This document shows positions 38,620 to 49,600 of a stretch of 64,000 nt of DNA, piece after piece. The stretch is from Closterium sp. Naga37s-1. Lineage: Eukaryota; Streptophyta; Zygnematophyceae; Desmidiales; Closteriaceae. Where the stretch lies: NCBI GenBank assembly GCA_947471745.1, contig CANJKZ010000960.1:1364001-1428000 (forward strand). The letters run 5' to 3'. The notes under the pieces were generated by a model that saw only the letters and a list, made by a program, of their open reading frames with translations, made no database searches and was not told where the DNA came from. A program made the position numbers and the translations under genes. Each line of letters opens with the position of its first letter. The stretch's first letter is position 1.

Positions 38620-41138
38620 AGCATGCGTGCCGGGGACAGGAGGAGGACACGAACGAGGAGCGCGACGAGCAGTGCGAACAGGCGAGACACGACGAGACGC
38701 AGGCTCACGACGCTCTGTAAGACCGCCGGACTGCTAAGTGTAAGGAGAGGGAGCAGGCAGTGGGGAGGCTGGCTGTAACGGCGGCTGCGACTGGTCAGGC
38801 AGGGGACACAGGAGGGGAGGAGTAAGGCCAGTAGAAGACGGGGTACCAAGAACCTGCTGAAGCAGGGGAACAAAGTACGGTCGCGGCCGCACAGTGACTC
38901 CAGCACCTGCAGCTCCAATGCCTCCAACTCCAGTGCTTCCAACTCCAGCTCCGGCAGCTCCAGCGCCTCCTGCGCCAGGGCCTCCAACTCCAGCTCCTCC
39001 AGCTCTAGCGCCTCCAATGCCAGCTGCTCCAGGCTTGTAGGGTCTCCAGCTCCAGCACCCTCAACACCACCAGTCCCGGCAGCTCCAGTACCCCAGGTAC
39101 GAGCACCTCCAGGACCAGTGGCCGCAGTACCACCAGTAACACCAGCTCCAGCAGAAACTCCAGCACCTCCAGCTCCAGCAGCTCCAGCACCTCCAGCTCC
39201 GGTGGCTCCACTCCGAAGGCGTGCGCGTCGAACAAACCACTCACGCAGCTGCTGCGGAGACAGTCTCGGCGACGCACCAGCAGAACCTCTAGACCAAGCA
39301 GCACCCTGAGGCTCAGCACCTCCAGACTCCGCACCCTCCAATGCAGCACCCCCAGGCTCAACACCCTCAGGCTCAGCACCCGCAGGCTCACCACCCCCAG
39401 TCCCAACACCCCCACGCTCAGCACCCCCAGTCTCAGCACCCTCAGACTCCGCACCCCCGGGCTCCGCACCCCCAAACGCAGCACCTCGAGCAGCACCTGT
39501 GCCGACAGCTACCTGAACAGGCGCAGGACCAGGGAGAGGGTCTACCTGAGACACACCTGAGGGAGCAGGACCCTGGGGCGGGAGGGGGTCTACCGGAGGG
39601 GGACCGAGAGCAAGGAAGAGCGGCAGGGGCGGGGGAGGGGCAGAGCGGTAGGGGAAGAGACGGTAGAAGGGAACCGACTCGTCGAACGTGACGTCCTGAG
39701 ACAGGAGGACACGGCGCGAGGTGGGGTGGTAAAACGGCCAGCCAGGCGCGTCAGGGACAAAGCCAAGGAAGACGAAGGGGATAGCACGGGGGGAGAGCTT
39801 GTCCGCTGACGGATCGCGAACAAAGGCACGAGATCCCCAGACCTGGAACACCGACGCATCGCCAACCTCCCTTGTCCAACGCAGTGTGGGCGAGGTCTCC
39901 GACAAGGAGACACGGGGCCAGAGGTTGAGCTGATGTGCAGCATACCGGACTGCAAACAGCCACAGAAAATGGGGAGCAGCCACATGGATCATGGAGGTAC
40001 GAGCAACCTCCATGACTAAGCCAATGCGGTGCTCAGCAATCCCATTTTGCTGAGGGGAATCCGAAAGCGTGAACGACTGGGTGATGCCCTCCCCACGACA
40101 AAAGTCCCGCAAGAGGCTGGAGGAGAACTCACCACCTCTGTCAGAGTGCAGACGCAGGACAGGAAGGTCCTGGTCAAACCGCTCGCGAAGCTGGAGACGG
40201 ACTGTGCGGATCCAAGGGATCAAGACATCAACGACCTGGCCCTTGCTGAGCAAGGGGAAGACCGTGGTGTACCGCGTGTAGTCGTCAACGACCAGCAGAA
40301 AGTAGCGCTCGCGGCTCTGTCCACTGACGCGGGCTGGGCCCCACACGTCCATGTGGAGAGTCTGCAGGGGAGCAGTCGTCGAGGGAAATGAGGAGGAGTG
40401 AGGAGCGGCGCGCTGCCGCCCCTTGACGCAAGGAAGGCAGGGCGGGGCAGGCGAGGGCGGGAGGGGAGGCAGAGACTTGGGTAGACCAGAGACAAGAAGA
40501 CGAGAGTGCATGCCACGAAGGCGTGGCAGAGAGGGGTGACCCAGGCGGTGGTGCCACAGAAGAGTCTGGTGCGACAAGAGGTGACACGAGCAAGAGGCGG
40601 CTACCTGACCTGACACGGACACCTGAGCAGACGCAGCTACCTGAGAAGGCTCGGTAGCGAAAGTGTACAGACTCAACCCTGGCCGACGAGTGAACGTGGC
40701 CAGGTGATGGCCCGTCCGTGTGTACGTGCAGATCGACACACGCTGACCCCCAGGAGTGGTGGTAGTGACCATCGCATCCTGGAGGGCAGCGGTACTCACC
40801 AAGTTCATAGAGAACGAGGGGAGGTGAAGACCTGACAGTGAGCCGGACAGAACCGCCGGACACGGGAGGACAGTGGAGGAACGTGCCACGACCGGGCCCC
40901 CGGAGGGGTCAGCCAGTCTGACCGGGACAGGTGCAGGAAGAGGAGTGAGGGTGGTGCTGTCACGAAAGAAACAGCGCGAGGCGCCTGAGTCCAGCGTGAA
41001 GGTGTGCAAGGCCTCAGTAGGCGCAGTACCAGGGAGAGTACCAGACTCACTAGCACCTAGAGCAGCAGCGGCTATACCTGGGTCAGGCGGCACACACCGG
41101 TAACAGTCACCCTCAGCACTAGCAGACAAAGCATACAT
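38397..41138 (-). CDS. F2 protease-integrase polyprotein segment (913 codons, open)
   Basis: Starts at MYALSASAEGDCYRC. Protease FTLDSGASRCFF; integrase zinc site HRLGHPS ... CLPCVKG; core triad in LHMDVWGP, LHSDRGGEFSS and QNGIAEHRIG. After FDESVPFYRLFPYRSA comes a Gly/Ala/Glu linker in which the frame changes (about 39050; the tail then reads Leu/Glu and Leu/Pro repeats). The frame runs on to 38397 but the last 200 or so residues are not native. In sense, the preceding zinc-binding motif (41340-41270) is in the same frame. Confidence 0.82.
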   Translation of the reverse strand: MYALSASAEGDCYRCVPPDPGIAAAALGASESGTLPGTAPTEALHTFTLDSGASRCFFRDSTTLTPLPAPVPVRLADPSGGPVVARSSTVLPCPAVLSGSLSGLHLPSFSMNLVSTAALQDAMVTTTTPGGQRVSICTYTRTGHHLATFTRRPGLSLYTFATEPSQVAASAQVSVSGQVAASCSCHLLSHQTLLWHHRLGHPSLPRLRGMHSRLLVSGLPKSLPPLPPSPAPPCLPCVKGRQRAAPHSSSFPSTTAPLQTLHMDVWGPARVSGQSRERYFLLVVDDYTRYTTVFPLLSKGQVVDVLIPWIRTVRLQLRERFDQDLPVLRLHSDRGGEFSSSLLRDFCRGEGITQSFTLSDSPQQNGIAEHRIGLVMEVARTSMIHVAAPHFLWLFAVRYAAHQLNLWPRVSLSETSPTLRWTREVGDASVFQVWGSRAFVRDPSADKLSPRAIPFVFLGFVPDAPGWPFYHPTSRRVLLSQDVTFDESVPFYRLFPYRSAPPPPLPLFLALGPPPVDPLPPQGPAPSGVSQVDPLPGPAPVQVAVGTGAARGAAFGGAEPGGAESEGAETGGAERGGVGTGGGEPAGAEPEGVEPGGAALEGAESGGAEPQGAAWSRGSAGASPRLSPQQLREWFVRRARLRSGATGAGGAGAAGAGGAGVSAGAGVTGGTAATGPGGARTWGTGAAGTGGVEGAGAGDPTSLEQLALEALELEELELEALAQEALELPELELEALELEALELQVLESLCGRDRTLFPCFSRFLVPRLLLALLLPSCVPCLTSRSRRYSQPPHCLLPLLTLSSPAVLQSVVSLRLVVSRLFALLVALLVRVLLLSPARMLWHSVLPLFHCVFLCLLLLSPLFLQPLTLSVTALVLPVPLSLVSSPLLSQTLRLSLLLRLLSLLSCLTLLLPAV

Positions 41139-41161
41139 AGCAGAAAGAATAGCATCAAATT

Positions 41162-41375
41162 CTAGGTCAAAGATAGCAATCCTAGACCTAAGCAGATCTG
41201 CCCAGCAAGAGAGCTTGATGTCGTCACCAAACTCAGCACGCCAAGTGTCGTTGAGGCGGGAGAAGCAGCGGTGCTGAGTGTGAAGCTTCCCGCATGTCTG
41301 ACCAGCACAAACACCCGTGCGAATGACATACGGGCAACTACCCCCAGACTCCCCACGCAGAAACCACTCACGAAG
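41162..41375 (-). other. Zinc-finger-like motif between gag and protease in F2
   Basis: The minus strand reads CPYVIRTGVCAGQTC, then GKLHTQHRCF and NDTWRAEF, a C-x13-C-x3-H-x4-C pattern also seen in H and I. It is in frame with the downstream protease. Confidence 0.65.
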
Positions 41376-41507
41376 CTGCTGGGGAGACGGGGTATCGCTC
41401 CGACGCTGCTGCTGCTGACGCTGGCCACCCCCTGAACCGACACGCCAAGCGCCAGTCCCACCGCCACCAGTCTCACCGCCTCCACCGCCGCCACTCCCAC
41501 CGTTGCC

Positions 41508-41853
41508 TGTCAGAGGTCCACTGGTGATCCCCGATTGATCCTAGGGAAGGGTTACAGGCTCGTTGTCATGGGGGGTTATGGGCGCACTGACCCGCTACTT
41601 AACAAGCCCTTTTATCCCAGTGGTCTAGTGACTGGGATTCTGACATGGTATCAGAACGAAGGTCTCGGGTTCGAATCCCAGTGTGTGCACTTCGGGCATC
41701 CCAGTGCGGGGGGGGTGTCAGAAGTCTACTGGTGATCCCCGATTGATCCTAGGGAAGGGTTACAGGCTCGTTGTCCTGGGGGGTTATGGGCGCACTGACC
41801 CGCTACTTAACAAGCCCTTTTATCCCAGTGGTCTAGTGACTGGGATTCTGACA
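41508..41853 (+). mobile_element. TRIM (terminal-repeat retrotransposon in miniature), complete
   Basis: 346 bp: two 138-bp terminal repeats (41508-41645 and 41716-41853, three differences) around a 70-bp core. A perfect 5-bp target duplication TTGCC flanks it (41503-41507, 41854-41858). The PBS TGGTATCAGA follows the left repeat and a G8 polypurine tract (41708-41715) precedes the right one. No coding capacity. It sits in the glycine-repeat region of F2 gag. A tRNA-like A box (41621-41631) and B box (41668-41678) span the left repeat, PBS and core. Confidence 0.95.
41621..41678 (+). promoter_or_regulatory. tRNA-like Pol III promoter elements in the TRIM
   Basis: TGGTCTAGTGA (41621-41631) fits the A-box consensus TRGYNNARNNG at 10 of 11 positions. 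GGTTCGAATCC (41668-41678) fits the B-box consensus GGTTCGANNCC fully. The interval between them is 36 nt, within the normal tRNA-gene range. The A box plus following bases resembles plant tRNA-Glu. Confidence 0.6.
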
Positions 41854-41858
41854 TTGCC

Positions 41859-42800
41859 TCCACCACCGCCACCAGAGCCCCCACTCCTGCCAACAGTCCC
41901 TCCGCCACCACCACCTCCACTACTGCCCCCACCACCACTCCCGCTGCCACCTCCACCACCGCCGCTGCCACCACCACCACCCCGGCCACCCTTGCCCTTG
42001 CTGCTGCGGCGCTTCGCACTAGCAGAAGCAGCCCCGACGTCCTCAGCAACAGAGACGTCTGCAGCAGCAGCAGATGCGTAGGAGGGGGCAAGGGTGGAGG
42101 GGGAACACCCCTCAAAGAAGGGCGGGCGCGGAGTGCCACGAGCAGCACCTACAGCAACTGCACTAGTCTCAGCTGCGAGGAGATGCTGCTCGAGGAGGTC
42201 AACAGTGAGGGAGGTGGGGTCAAGAGAGAGGAAGTGGTCCCTGACAGAGCGAAGAGAGTCAGGGAGGCAGGTGACTATAAAGTAGAGAGTGATGTACATC
42301 GGGGGCAGGTTCCTGTCAAGGAACTCAGCAGGAACGGCAGCGCTATAGCGAGCGTCACTAGCGCGAAGGTGGGAAACCAGGTCCTCGACTGTGGCAAAGG
42401 CGGACAGCTCGGGGAACAGGTAGGGCAGAAGGAGGCGGCCAATAGCAGCAGTGGCAGGGGAGGAGTAGCGAGCGACTACAGCGTCGTACAGCGCCTGCGC
42501 TGTCCTGTGCTGTCCCAAGTGAGCGCATTCAGCTAATGGCAGTCGGTTGCGAATGGCTAAGCGGGCAGCAGCGTCGCGAGTAAGCCACTGTGAGCGAGTC
42601 GATCTGTCAGCTGTGGCGGGAGGGGCAGTAGCAGTGCCTGACGCTAGGTCAAACAGCGAGACACTGTCCTTAGAATCGCTCAGTAGGTACAGCTGCAGGT
42701 CGTCTAGCCACGTGTCAAACTGAACCGGTCTGCCCTCATGATCAAACGCGAGAACCGAAGCGTAGCCATAGCTGTGCAGCACGAAGGATAGCAGTAGCAA
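41859..42800 (-). pseudogene. F2 gag
   Basis: Reads VLAFDHEGRPVQFDTWLDD..., copia gag of the same type as F1, ending in a Gly-rich tract cut by the TRIM. Relative to F1, one base is missing just after the native ATG (about 42775), so the conserved start is out of frame; the open frame instead extends back to an ATG at 42800. Confidence 0.83.
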
Positions 42801-42834
42801 CTGTAGCAGTAGCAGCAGTGACAGTGGGGCTAAG

Positions 42835-43725
42835 AGGCCGAGGGGGTAGGGGTCGACTGGGCCGGGTGCGCGGGCTAGAGACGAGGCCGGGCGCGGGGCT
42901 AGGGGCCGACGGGGCCGGGCGCGGGGCTAAGGGTCCACAGGGGGCCGGGCGCGGGCTAGGGACGGGGCCGGGCGCGGGCTAGGGACGGGGCCGGGCGCGG
43001 GCTAGGAGTCGTCGTGGGGGGCCGGGCGCGGGCTAGGGACGGGGCCGAGCGCGGGCTAAGGACGGGGCCAGGCGCGGGCTAGGGGTCGTCGTGGGGGCCG
43101 GGCGCGGGCTAGGGACGGGGCCGGGCGCGAGGCTAGGGGCCGACGTGGGGGCCGGGCGCGGGCTAGGGACGGGGCCGGGCGCGGGCTAGGGAGCGACAGG
43201 GCCGGGCGCGGGCTAGGGACGGGGCCGGGCGCTGGGCTAGGGACGAGGCCGGGCGCGGGGCTAGGGGCCGACGGGGCCGGGCTCGGGCTAGGGACGGGGC
43301 CGGGTGCGGGGCTAGGGGCCGACGGGGCCGGGCGCGGGCTAGGGACGGGGCCGGGCGCTGGGCTAGGGACGGGGCCGGGCGCGGGGCTAGGGGCCGACGG
43401 GGCCGGGCGCGGGCTAGGAACGGGGCCGGGCGCGGGGCTAGGGGCCGACGGGGCCGGGCGCGGGCTAGGGACGGGGCCGGGCGCTGGGCTAGGGGTCGAC
43501 GGGCCGCGGGCTAGGGGTCGACGGGCCGCGTAGGCTAGGAGTGACGGGCCGGGCGCGTAGACTAGGGGCGACGGGCCGGGTGCGCGTAGGCTAGGGGCGT
43601 CGGGCCGGGCGCGTAGGCTAGGGTCGATGGGCCGGGCGCGCGTAGGCTAGGGTCGACGGGCCGGGCGCGTAGGCTAGGGTCGACGGGCCTAGGGGCGACG
43701 GGCCTAGGGGGGGTACTAACAGCGT
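42835..43725 (-). repeat. GC-rich leader of F2
   Basis: Tandem GGGCCGGGCGCGGGCTAGG-like modules (plus strand), the same class as the element B leader. No coding. Confidence 0.85.
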
Positions 43726-43730
43726 AGCAG

Positions 43731-43894
43731 GTGGTGGGCCCAAGGAACCTGCTCTGATTCCATGTCAAAGTAACGAACGAGAATGAATGAACTATGAAAC
43801 AGTTGGGTACAAGTACTAACCCTAATTGGGTTGTACCCCTTATGGGCTACCCCACTATAGCCTACACAAATGTAAGCACTATAACATTCTGACA
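43731..43894 (-). repeat. 5' LTR and primer region of F2
   Basis: LTR 43763-43894 (132 bp). The PBS on the minus strand is TGGAATCAGAGC (43762-43751), then TGGGCCCACCAC (43742-43731). The hairpin seen in F1 is not formed here. Confidence 0.82.
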
Positions 43895-44594
43895 TTAACG
43901 TATAGTTAAACTCGAGCATTGTTGATTAGTTATGTGATTGTTAGTCTCGATGCTACAAAGAGAAGTGAAACGGGGTGTTGGCGACGGTAGATATGCTTGG
44001 TCGAGTGAAATAAACGTCTCGACCGTTTTGCTCTTTCAAAAAAATCCGTTTTGACAAACGGGGATAATGCGCAGCTCGACAACTTCCGCGTCGAATGCAG
44101 ATGGTGACTTACCGAAATCTTGAAACGGTATCTGCTGTGGATATTATTTTTATCCAACAACAGTCTCGGTAAATCATATTTCCCGAGTGTGAAATCGGAA
44201 CCTTATCGAATAAGTTTCTCTGTTCGACAGAAAGCAATAAGGTACTCTTTCGACAAAAATGTGAAAATTAAAGGGCAAGGTTTTTCAATGTGCTCTGTCC
44301 AACTGTCACGTACCGCAACACTTTTAGAAACCATATGGTTCGACAAAGTAAACACGGACAAACGGAAACCACCGAAATGTTTAGCAAGATCCCTAATTAT
44401 TGTCGAACATCCCAGTTACGCCTCTTGTCGAACATCAAATTTGATTTTCCGTCGAAGAAGAAAAATATTTGCCGTGATATTGAGGTGTTGTCGAATGCGA
44501 TACACCCTTTGAATGCCAACTAAGGCTCTGTCGAAGACAGAAAATCTCACAACTAAAGTAGAAATGCTCTGTCGAAGAACGAGGTAGTGTCGAA
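43895..44594. other. Non-coding interval with clustered TGTCGAA words
   Basis: AT-richer than its surroundings; no gene supported. TTCGACA occurs near 44222, 44249 and 44339, and TGTCGAA near 44401, 44429, 44490, 44530, 44571 and 44588. Confidence 0.5.
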
Positions 44595-44724
44595 TGTCAA
44601 ACTTATATGCTATAGTCTGTTTAGGCTGTAGTGGGGTAGTTCTTATAGGGTACAACACTTTTAGGTTTGCTACTTGTACCCAACTGCTTTCTAGTTCAAT
44701 CATTCATTCGCTAACATTCTAACA
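44595..44724 (+). repeat. 5' LTR of element G
   Basis: TGTCAAACTTATATGC...CATTCTAACA, 130 bp. Confidence 0.88.
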
Positions 44725-44772
44725 TGGTATTCTGAGCAGGTTCCCTAGTGGGAACGTTTAAGGGCCCACCAC
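44725..44772 (+). promoter_or_regulatory. G primer-binding region: PBS, hairpin, tRNA-complementary box
   Basis: PBS-like TGGTATTCTGAGC, hairpin GTTCCC-TAGT-GGGAAC (44740-44755), box GGGCCCACCAC (44762-44772). Confidence 0.62.
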
Positions 44773-45600
44773 AACTTTTTTTTTTCCTGCCCTGCCCGAA
44801 GCGCGCATCGTCACGGCCCCGTTGTGGCTCCTTTGTCGCCCGTCACGGCCCCTGCTGGACGCGACCCCTACTGCCTGTCGCGCCCCCTACTGCCGTCGCG
44901 ACCCCACCTGCAGACGCGGCCTTTGCTGACGCGGCCCCCTGCTGACGTGGCCCCTGCTGACGCGGCCCCTGCTAACGCGGCCCCTGCTGACGCGGCCCCA
45001 CGGCTGACGCGGCCCCCTGCTGTCGCGGCCCCCTGCCGTCGCCACCCCTACTGGCGCGGCCCCTGCTGTCACGGCCCGGCCCTGCTGACGCGGCTCCTGC
45101 TGACGCGGCCCCTGCTGTCGCGCCCCTCTTGGCGCGGCCCCCTGCTGGCGCGGCCCCTAGTGACGCGGCCCCTGCTGACGCGGCCCCCTGCTGACGCGGC
45201 ACCTGCTGATGCGGCCCCACTGCTGACGCGGCCCCCTGCTGTCGCGGCCCCTGCTGTTGCGCCCCCCTGCCGTCGCCACCTCTACTGGCGCGGCCCCTGC
45301 TGTCACGGCCCGGCCCTGCTGACGCGGCCCCTGCTGACGCGGCCCCCTGCTGGCGCGGCCCCTGCTGACGCGGCCCTGCTGACGCGCCCCCAGCTGTCGC
45401 GGCCCCTGCTGTCATGGCCCGGCCCTGCACCTGCCCCTGGAAAGCACCCGCGCCGCCCTGCTGCGCCACGCAGCCAGTTGCCGAGCCGCGCCGCCCAGCC
45501 GAGCCGCGCCGCCCAGCCGAGCCGCGCTGCCCACCGAGCCGCGCCGCTCTGCCGAGCCGAGCCGCCCTACCGAGCCGCGCCGCCCTACTGAGCCGCACTG
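44773..45600 (+). repeat. GC-rich leader of element G
   Basis: Repeats of GACGCGGCCCCTGCT, then GCCGAGCCGCGCCGCCC. An open frame through it (from 45414) is composition-driven, although it runs in phase into gag. Confidence 0.8.
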
Positions 45601-45662
45601 CCCTGCACTGCCCTACTGCCTCTACTGCTAGTGCTGCTACTGCTGCTACTGCTGCTACTGCT

Positions 45663-46650
45663 AGCCATACTGTTCTCACCTTTGATGCTGAGGGGCGTGC
45701 AGTTGACTTTGACGTGTGGGTTGACGACCTGCAGCTCTTTCTTCAGTGTGACTCTAGGGATGGGGTATCCCTTTTCGATCACACGTCCGGTGTCTCTACT
45801 GCTCCTGCTGCCACTACTGACAGTACGGATCGCTCGCAGTGGACCACTCGTGACGCTGTTGCTCGTCTTGCTGTTCGTAGTCACCTGCCGCCTGCTGAGC
45901 GCGCGCATTTTGGCCAGTACAAGACTGCTAGGTCTTTGTACGACGCTGTAGTTGCGCGCTACTCCTCCCCTGCCACTGCTGCCGTACCTTTTCCCTGACC
46001 TTGCCGCCTTTGCCACAGTCGCTGACCTCGTTGCTCACATCCGCACTAGTGACGCCCGCTACCGCGCTGCCCTTCCCACTGAGTTCTGTGCGAAGAACCC
46101 TGCCCCCATTTACATCACCCTTTACTACCTAGTCACCCGCCTCCCTGACTCCCTTTCTTCAGTTTGGGACCACTTTCTCTCCCTTTGCCCCACCGAGCTC
46201 ACTGCCGACCTGCTAGAGGAGCGCCTAGCTGCAGCTGAGAAGAGTATCTTAGCTGTTGGTGCTTCTCGCGGCGACCGTCGCACCCCTTTCTTTGAGGGGT
46301 GTTCCCCTGTTCCCCTTCTCCCCTCTGTTGCTTCTGCTGCTGCTGTCAACCTTGTTGGCACTGAGGAGGTCGGAGCTGCGTCTGTCCCTAGTGGGAGATG
46401 CCGCAACAGCAAGGGTAAGGGGAGCAAGGGTGATGGAGGGGACGGCGGGGGCGGCGGCGGAGGCGGTGGAGGAGGCGGAGGGGGTGGCGGTGGAAGTGGG
46501 GGTGGTGCCGGGAGTGGGGGCTTCAGTGGCGGCGGTGGAGGTGGTGGAGGCAGCGGCGGAGGTGGTGGAGGCAGCGGCAGCGGTGGTGGAGGCAGCGGCA
46601 GTGGTGGCGGAGGTGGCGGTGGCGGTGGTGCAGAATGTGCCTATCTTTGA
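45663..46650 (+). pseudogene. Element G gag, frameshifted
   Basis: TVLTFDAEGRAVDFDVWVDD... matches H gag, but the ATG present in H (MASPTVL) is missing. A deletion of about 19 bp near 45983 shifts the frame; gag resumes at PYLFPDLAAFATVADLVAHI. A long Gly tract (46430-46630) ends at a junction that removes the zinc-binding motif and places pol in another frame. Confidence 0.85.
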
Positions 46651-46678
46651 TCTAGACTTTGATGCTATCCTTGCTGCC

Positions 46679-49600
46679 ATGTATGCTCTTGCTGATATTA
46701 CTGAGGGTGACTGTTACCTGCGTGTCCCGCCCGACCCGGGCACTGTGGCTGCTGCTCTAGGTGCTAGTGCGGCTGCTGCTCTAGGTGCTAGTGCGTCTGC
46801 TGCTCCAGGTGCTGGTCCGTCTCCTCTCTCAGGTACTGCACCTACTGAGTCTTTTCACACTTTCACACTTGACTCTGGTGCTTCGCGCTCTTTCTTTAGA
46901 GACAGCACCACGCTCACGCCGCTCAGTCGGCCTGTTGCGGTCTCCCTTGCTGACCCCTCAGGGGGCCCAGTACTTGCACACTCCTCCAGTGTCCTACCGT
47001 GTCCTGCGGCCCCGTCGGGCTTGCTGTCGGGACTCCACCTCCCCTCGTTCTCTACGAACCTGGTGAGTGGAGCTGACCTCCAGGACGCGTGGGTTGACCA
47101 GTTCACCCCTGGAGGTCAGCGTGTGACCCACTGCACTTGCTCTCGGACGGGCCGTCACCTGGCCACGTTTACCCGTCGGCCAGGGTTTAGTCCGTACACA
47201 CTGACTACTGCGCCTCCTCCGGTCTCTGCGTCTGGTCAGGTAGCTGCGTCCAGTCAGGTGTTTGCTGCCGCGTCCAGGTCTAGTCCTGCGTCTGCCCCCT
47301 GCTCGTGTCGTCCTTTGGCACACGAGACTCTCCTTTGGCACCACCGCCTTGGTCACCCCTCCCTGCCTCGTCTTCGAGGTATGGCCTCCCGTGCCCTTGT
47401 CTCGGGTCTACCCAGGTCCCTCCCTCCCCTTCCTCCGGGGCCTGCCCCCACCTGTGTTCCTTGTGTCGAGGGCCGGCAGCGCGCCGCCCCTCACTCCTCC
47501 GAGTTTCCTCCGACTGAGGCCCCTCTGCAGACTCTTCACATGGACGTGTGGGGCCCAGCCCGCGTCCGTGGACAGGGTCACAAGCGCTACTTCCTCCTGG
47601 TCGTTGACGACTACTCGCGTTACACCACAGTCTTCCCCTTGCGCAGCAAGGGTGAGGTCCCTGAGGTGTTGATCGACTGGATCCGCGGTGCTCGTCGCCA
47701 GCTCAGTGAGAGTTTCGGCTCAGACCTTCCTGTTCTGCGTCTGCACTCGGACAGAGGCGGGGAGTTTTCCTCCGACCTCCTGAGGGCCTTCTGTCGTTCG
47801 GAGGGCATCCGCCAGACGTTCACGCTTCCGGCCTCCCCGCAGCAAAATGGGATTGCTGAGCGCCGCATTGGCATGGTCATGGACGTCGCTCGTACGTCCA
47901 TGATCCATGCGGCTGCTCCCCATTTTCTGTGGCCGTTCGCGGTTCAGTACGCGGCGCATCAGATCAACCTTCAGCCTCCTGTCTCCTTGCCGGAGACCAC
48001 ACCTACTCTGCGGTGGACGGGGAAGGTTGGCGATGCGTCCGCGTTTCGTGTCTGGGGATCTCGAGCTTTTGTCCGCGATACTACTGCGGACAAGCTGTCC
48101 TCCCGTGCCGTTCCCTATGTCTTCCTTGGCTTCCCTCCTGACGCACCCCGGTGGCAGTTCTACCACCCCACCTCGCGTCGTGTTCTGTCCTCTCAGGACG
48201 TCACGTTCGACGAGTCGGTGTCGTACTACCGTCTCTTTCCCTACCGCACTGCCTCTCCCCCCCCCCCGCCGCTCTTCCTCGCACCAGGTACTCCCCTGGT
48301 AGACCCCCTCCCCCCCCAGGGTCCTGCCCCCTCAGGTGTGTCCCAGGTAGACCCTGCCGAGCCGGTCGAGGTAGCTGTCGACTCAGGTGCTGCTAGGGGT
48401 GCTGAGACCGGGGGTGCTGAGACTGGGGGTGCTGAGACTGGGGGTGCTGAGACTGGGGGTGCTGAGACTGGGGGTGCTGAGTCTGGAGGTGCTCTGGGTG
48501 TCCCGTCGCGGCGGGAGCCCCTCTCTCCATAGCGGCTTCGTGAGTGGTACTCTCGGCGCTGTCGAGGTGCTGCTGGTGCTGGAGCTGCTGGAGGTGCTGG
48601 AGGTGCGACTGGAGCTACTGGAGGTGTTGGCGCTGCTGGAGGTGGTGCTGGTGCTGGAGCTACTGGAGGTGCTGCTGGTGCTGGAGCTGCTGGAGGTGCT
48701 GCTGGTGCTGTAGGTGCTGGAGGTGCTCCTGGAGCTACTGGAGGTGCTGGCGCTGCTGGAGGTGGTGCTGGTGCTGGAGCTACTGGAGGTGCTGCTGGTG
48801 CTGGAGCTGCTGGAGGTGCTGCTGGTGCTGTAGGTGCTGGAGGTGCTGCTGGTGCTGGTGCTGGAGCTGCTGGAGGTGCTGCTGGGACTGGAGACCCTGG
48901 TGCTGAGGGTACCGGTTCTGTCTCTGCTGTTTCTCGAGGCGCTGCGCGGCCACGGCCGTACTACGTTCCGCTCCTTCAGCAGGTTCTTGGCTCCCCGCCT
49001 TCTCCTGGTCCTCCTCCTCCTTTCCTGAGTCCACCGCCTGTCCAGTCTCAGTCGCAGTTGCAGCCGGCCCCTCCCCTGCCTGGTCCTTCTCCTTACTCTG
49101 GTCCGACTAGAGGTCTTACGGAGCGTCGTGAGCCTGAGTCGCGTCCTGTGTCGCCTGCGTCTCGTTCTGCGTCGCCTGTCCGCACTGTTCGCGCTGGTCG
49201 TGTTTCGCGTCCACGTCTTCCTCCTGTCCCAGGCACTCACTCTATGACACTGCGTCCTTCTACTGCTTCACAGCGTGTCCCTCTGCCCTCTCCTCCTGCG
49301 TCCTCTCTTCCTGACGGTCCGGACCCGGAGTCTGACTCCCTTCGTGCTGCTAGTCCTACTGTCACGCGCTTTTTGGCCACTGCTGTCACTGACCCTCTGT
49401 TTGAGTCCTCTGCTGCGTCTGCTCTTATTGCTGAGCTTGTTGACTTTGCTGCAGCCTGTCGCCTAGATTGCGCCACTAGTCTTGTTGCTGCGTCTGCGTT
49501 TGTCTGTCCTCCGTCCGTCGGGGGTGAGTGTGCTCTTGGCACAGACGTCCTTGAGGACAGGCAGGAGGACCTTGAGTGCTTTGCCGCTGCTTCACCTCAT

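Larger units (their letters stand above)
36996..43894 (-). mobile_element. Element F2: minus-strand copia copy, 3' truncated, containing a TRIM
   Basis: Sense order: LTR 43894-43763, primer region, leader, gag (about 42770-41854), a TRIM insertion (41853-41508), zinc-binding motif, protease, integrase, linker, RT; truncated in RNase H at 36996. With F1 it forms an inverted pair whose LTRs face outward. Confidence 0.88.

Noticed and set aside
41611-41690. A genuine tRNA gene
   Set aside because: A and B boxes fit, but acceptor-stem ends do not pair, the anticodon loop lacks U33, and the sequence lies inside a duplicated LTR-PBS structure.
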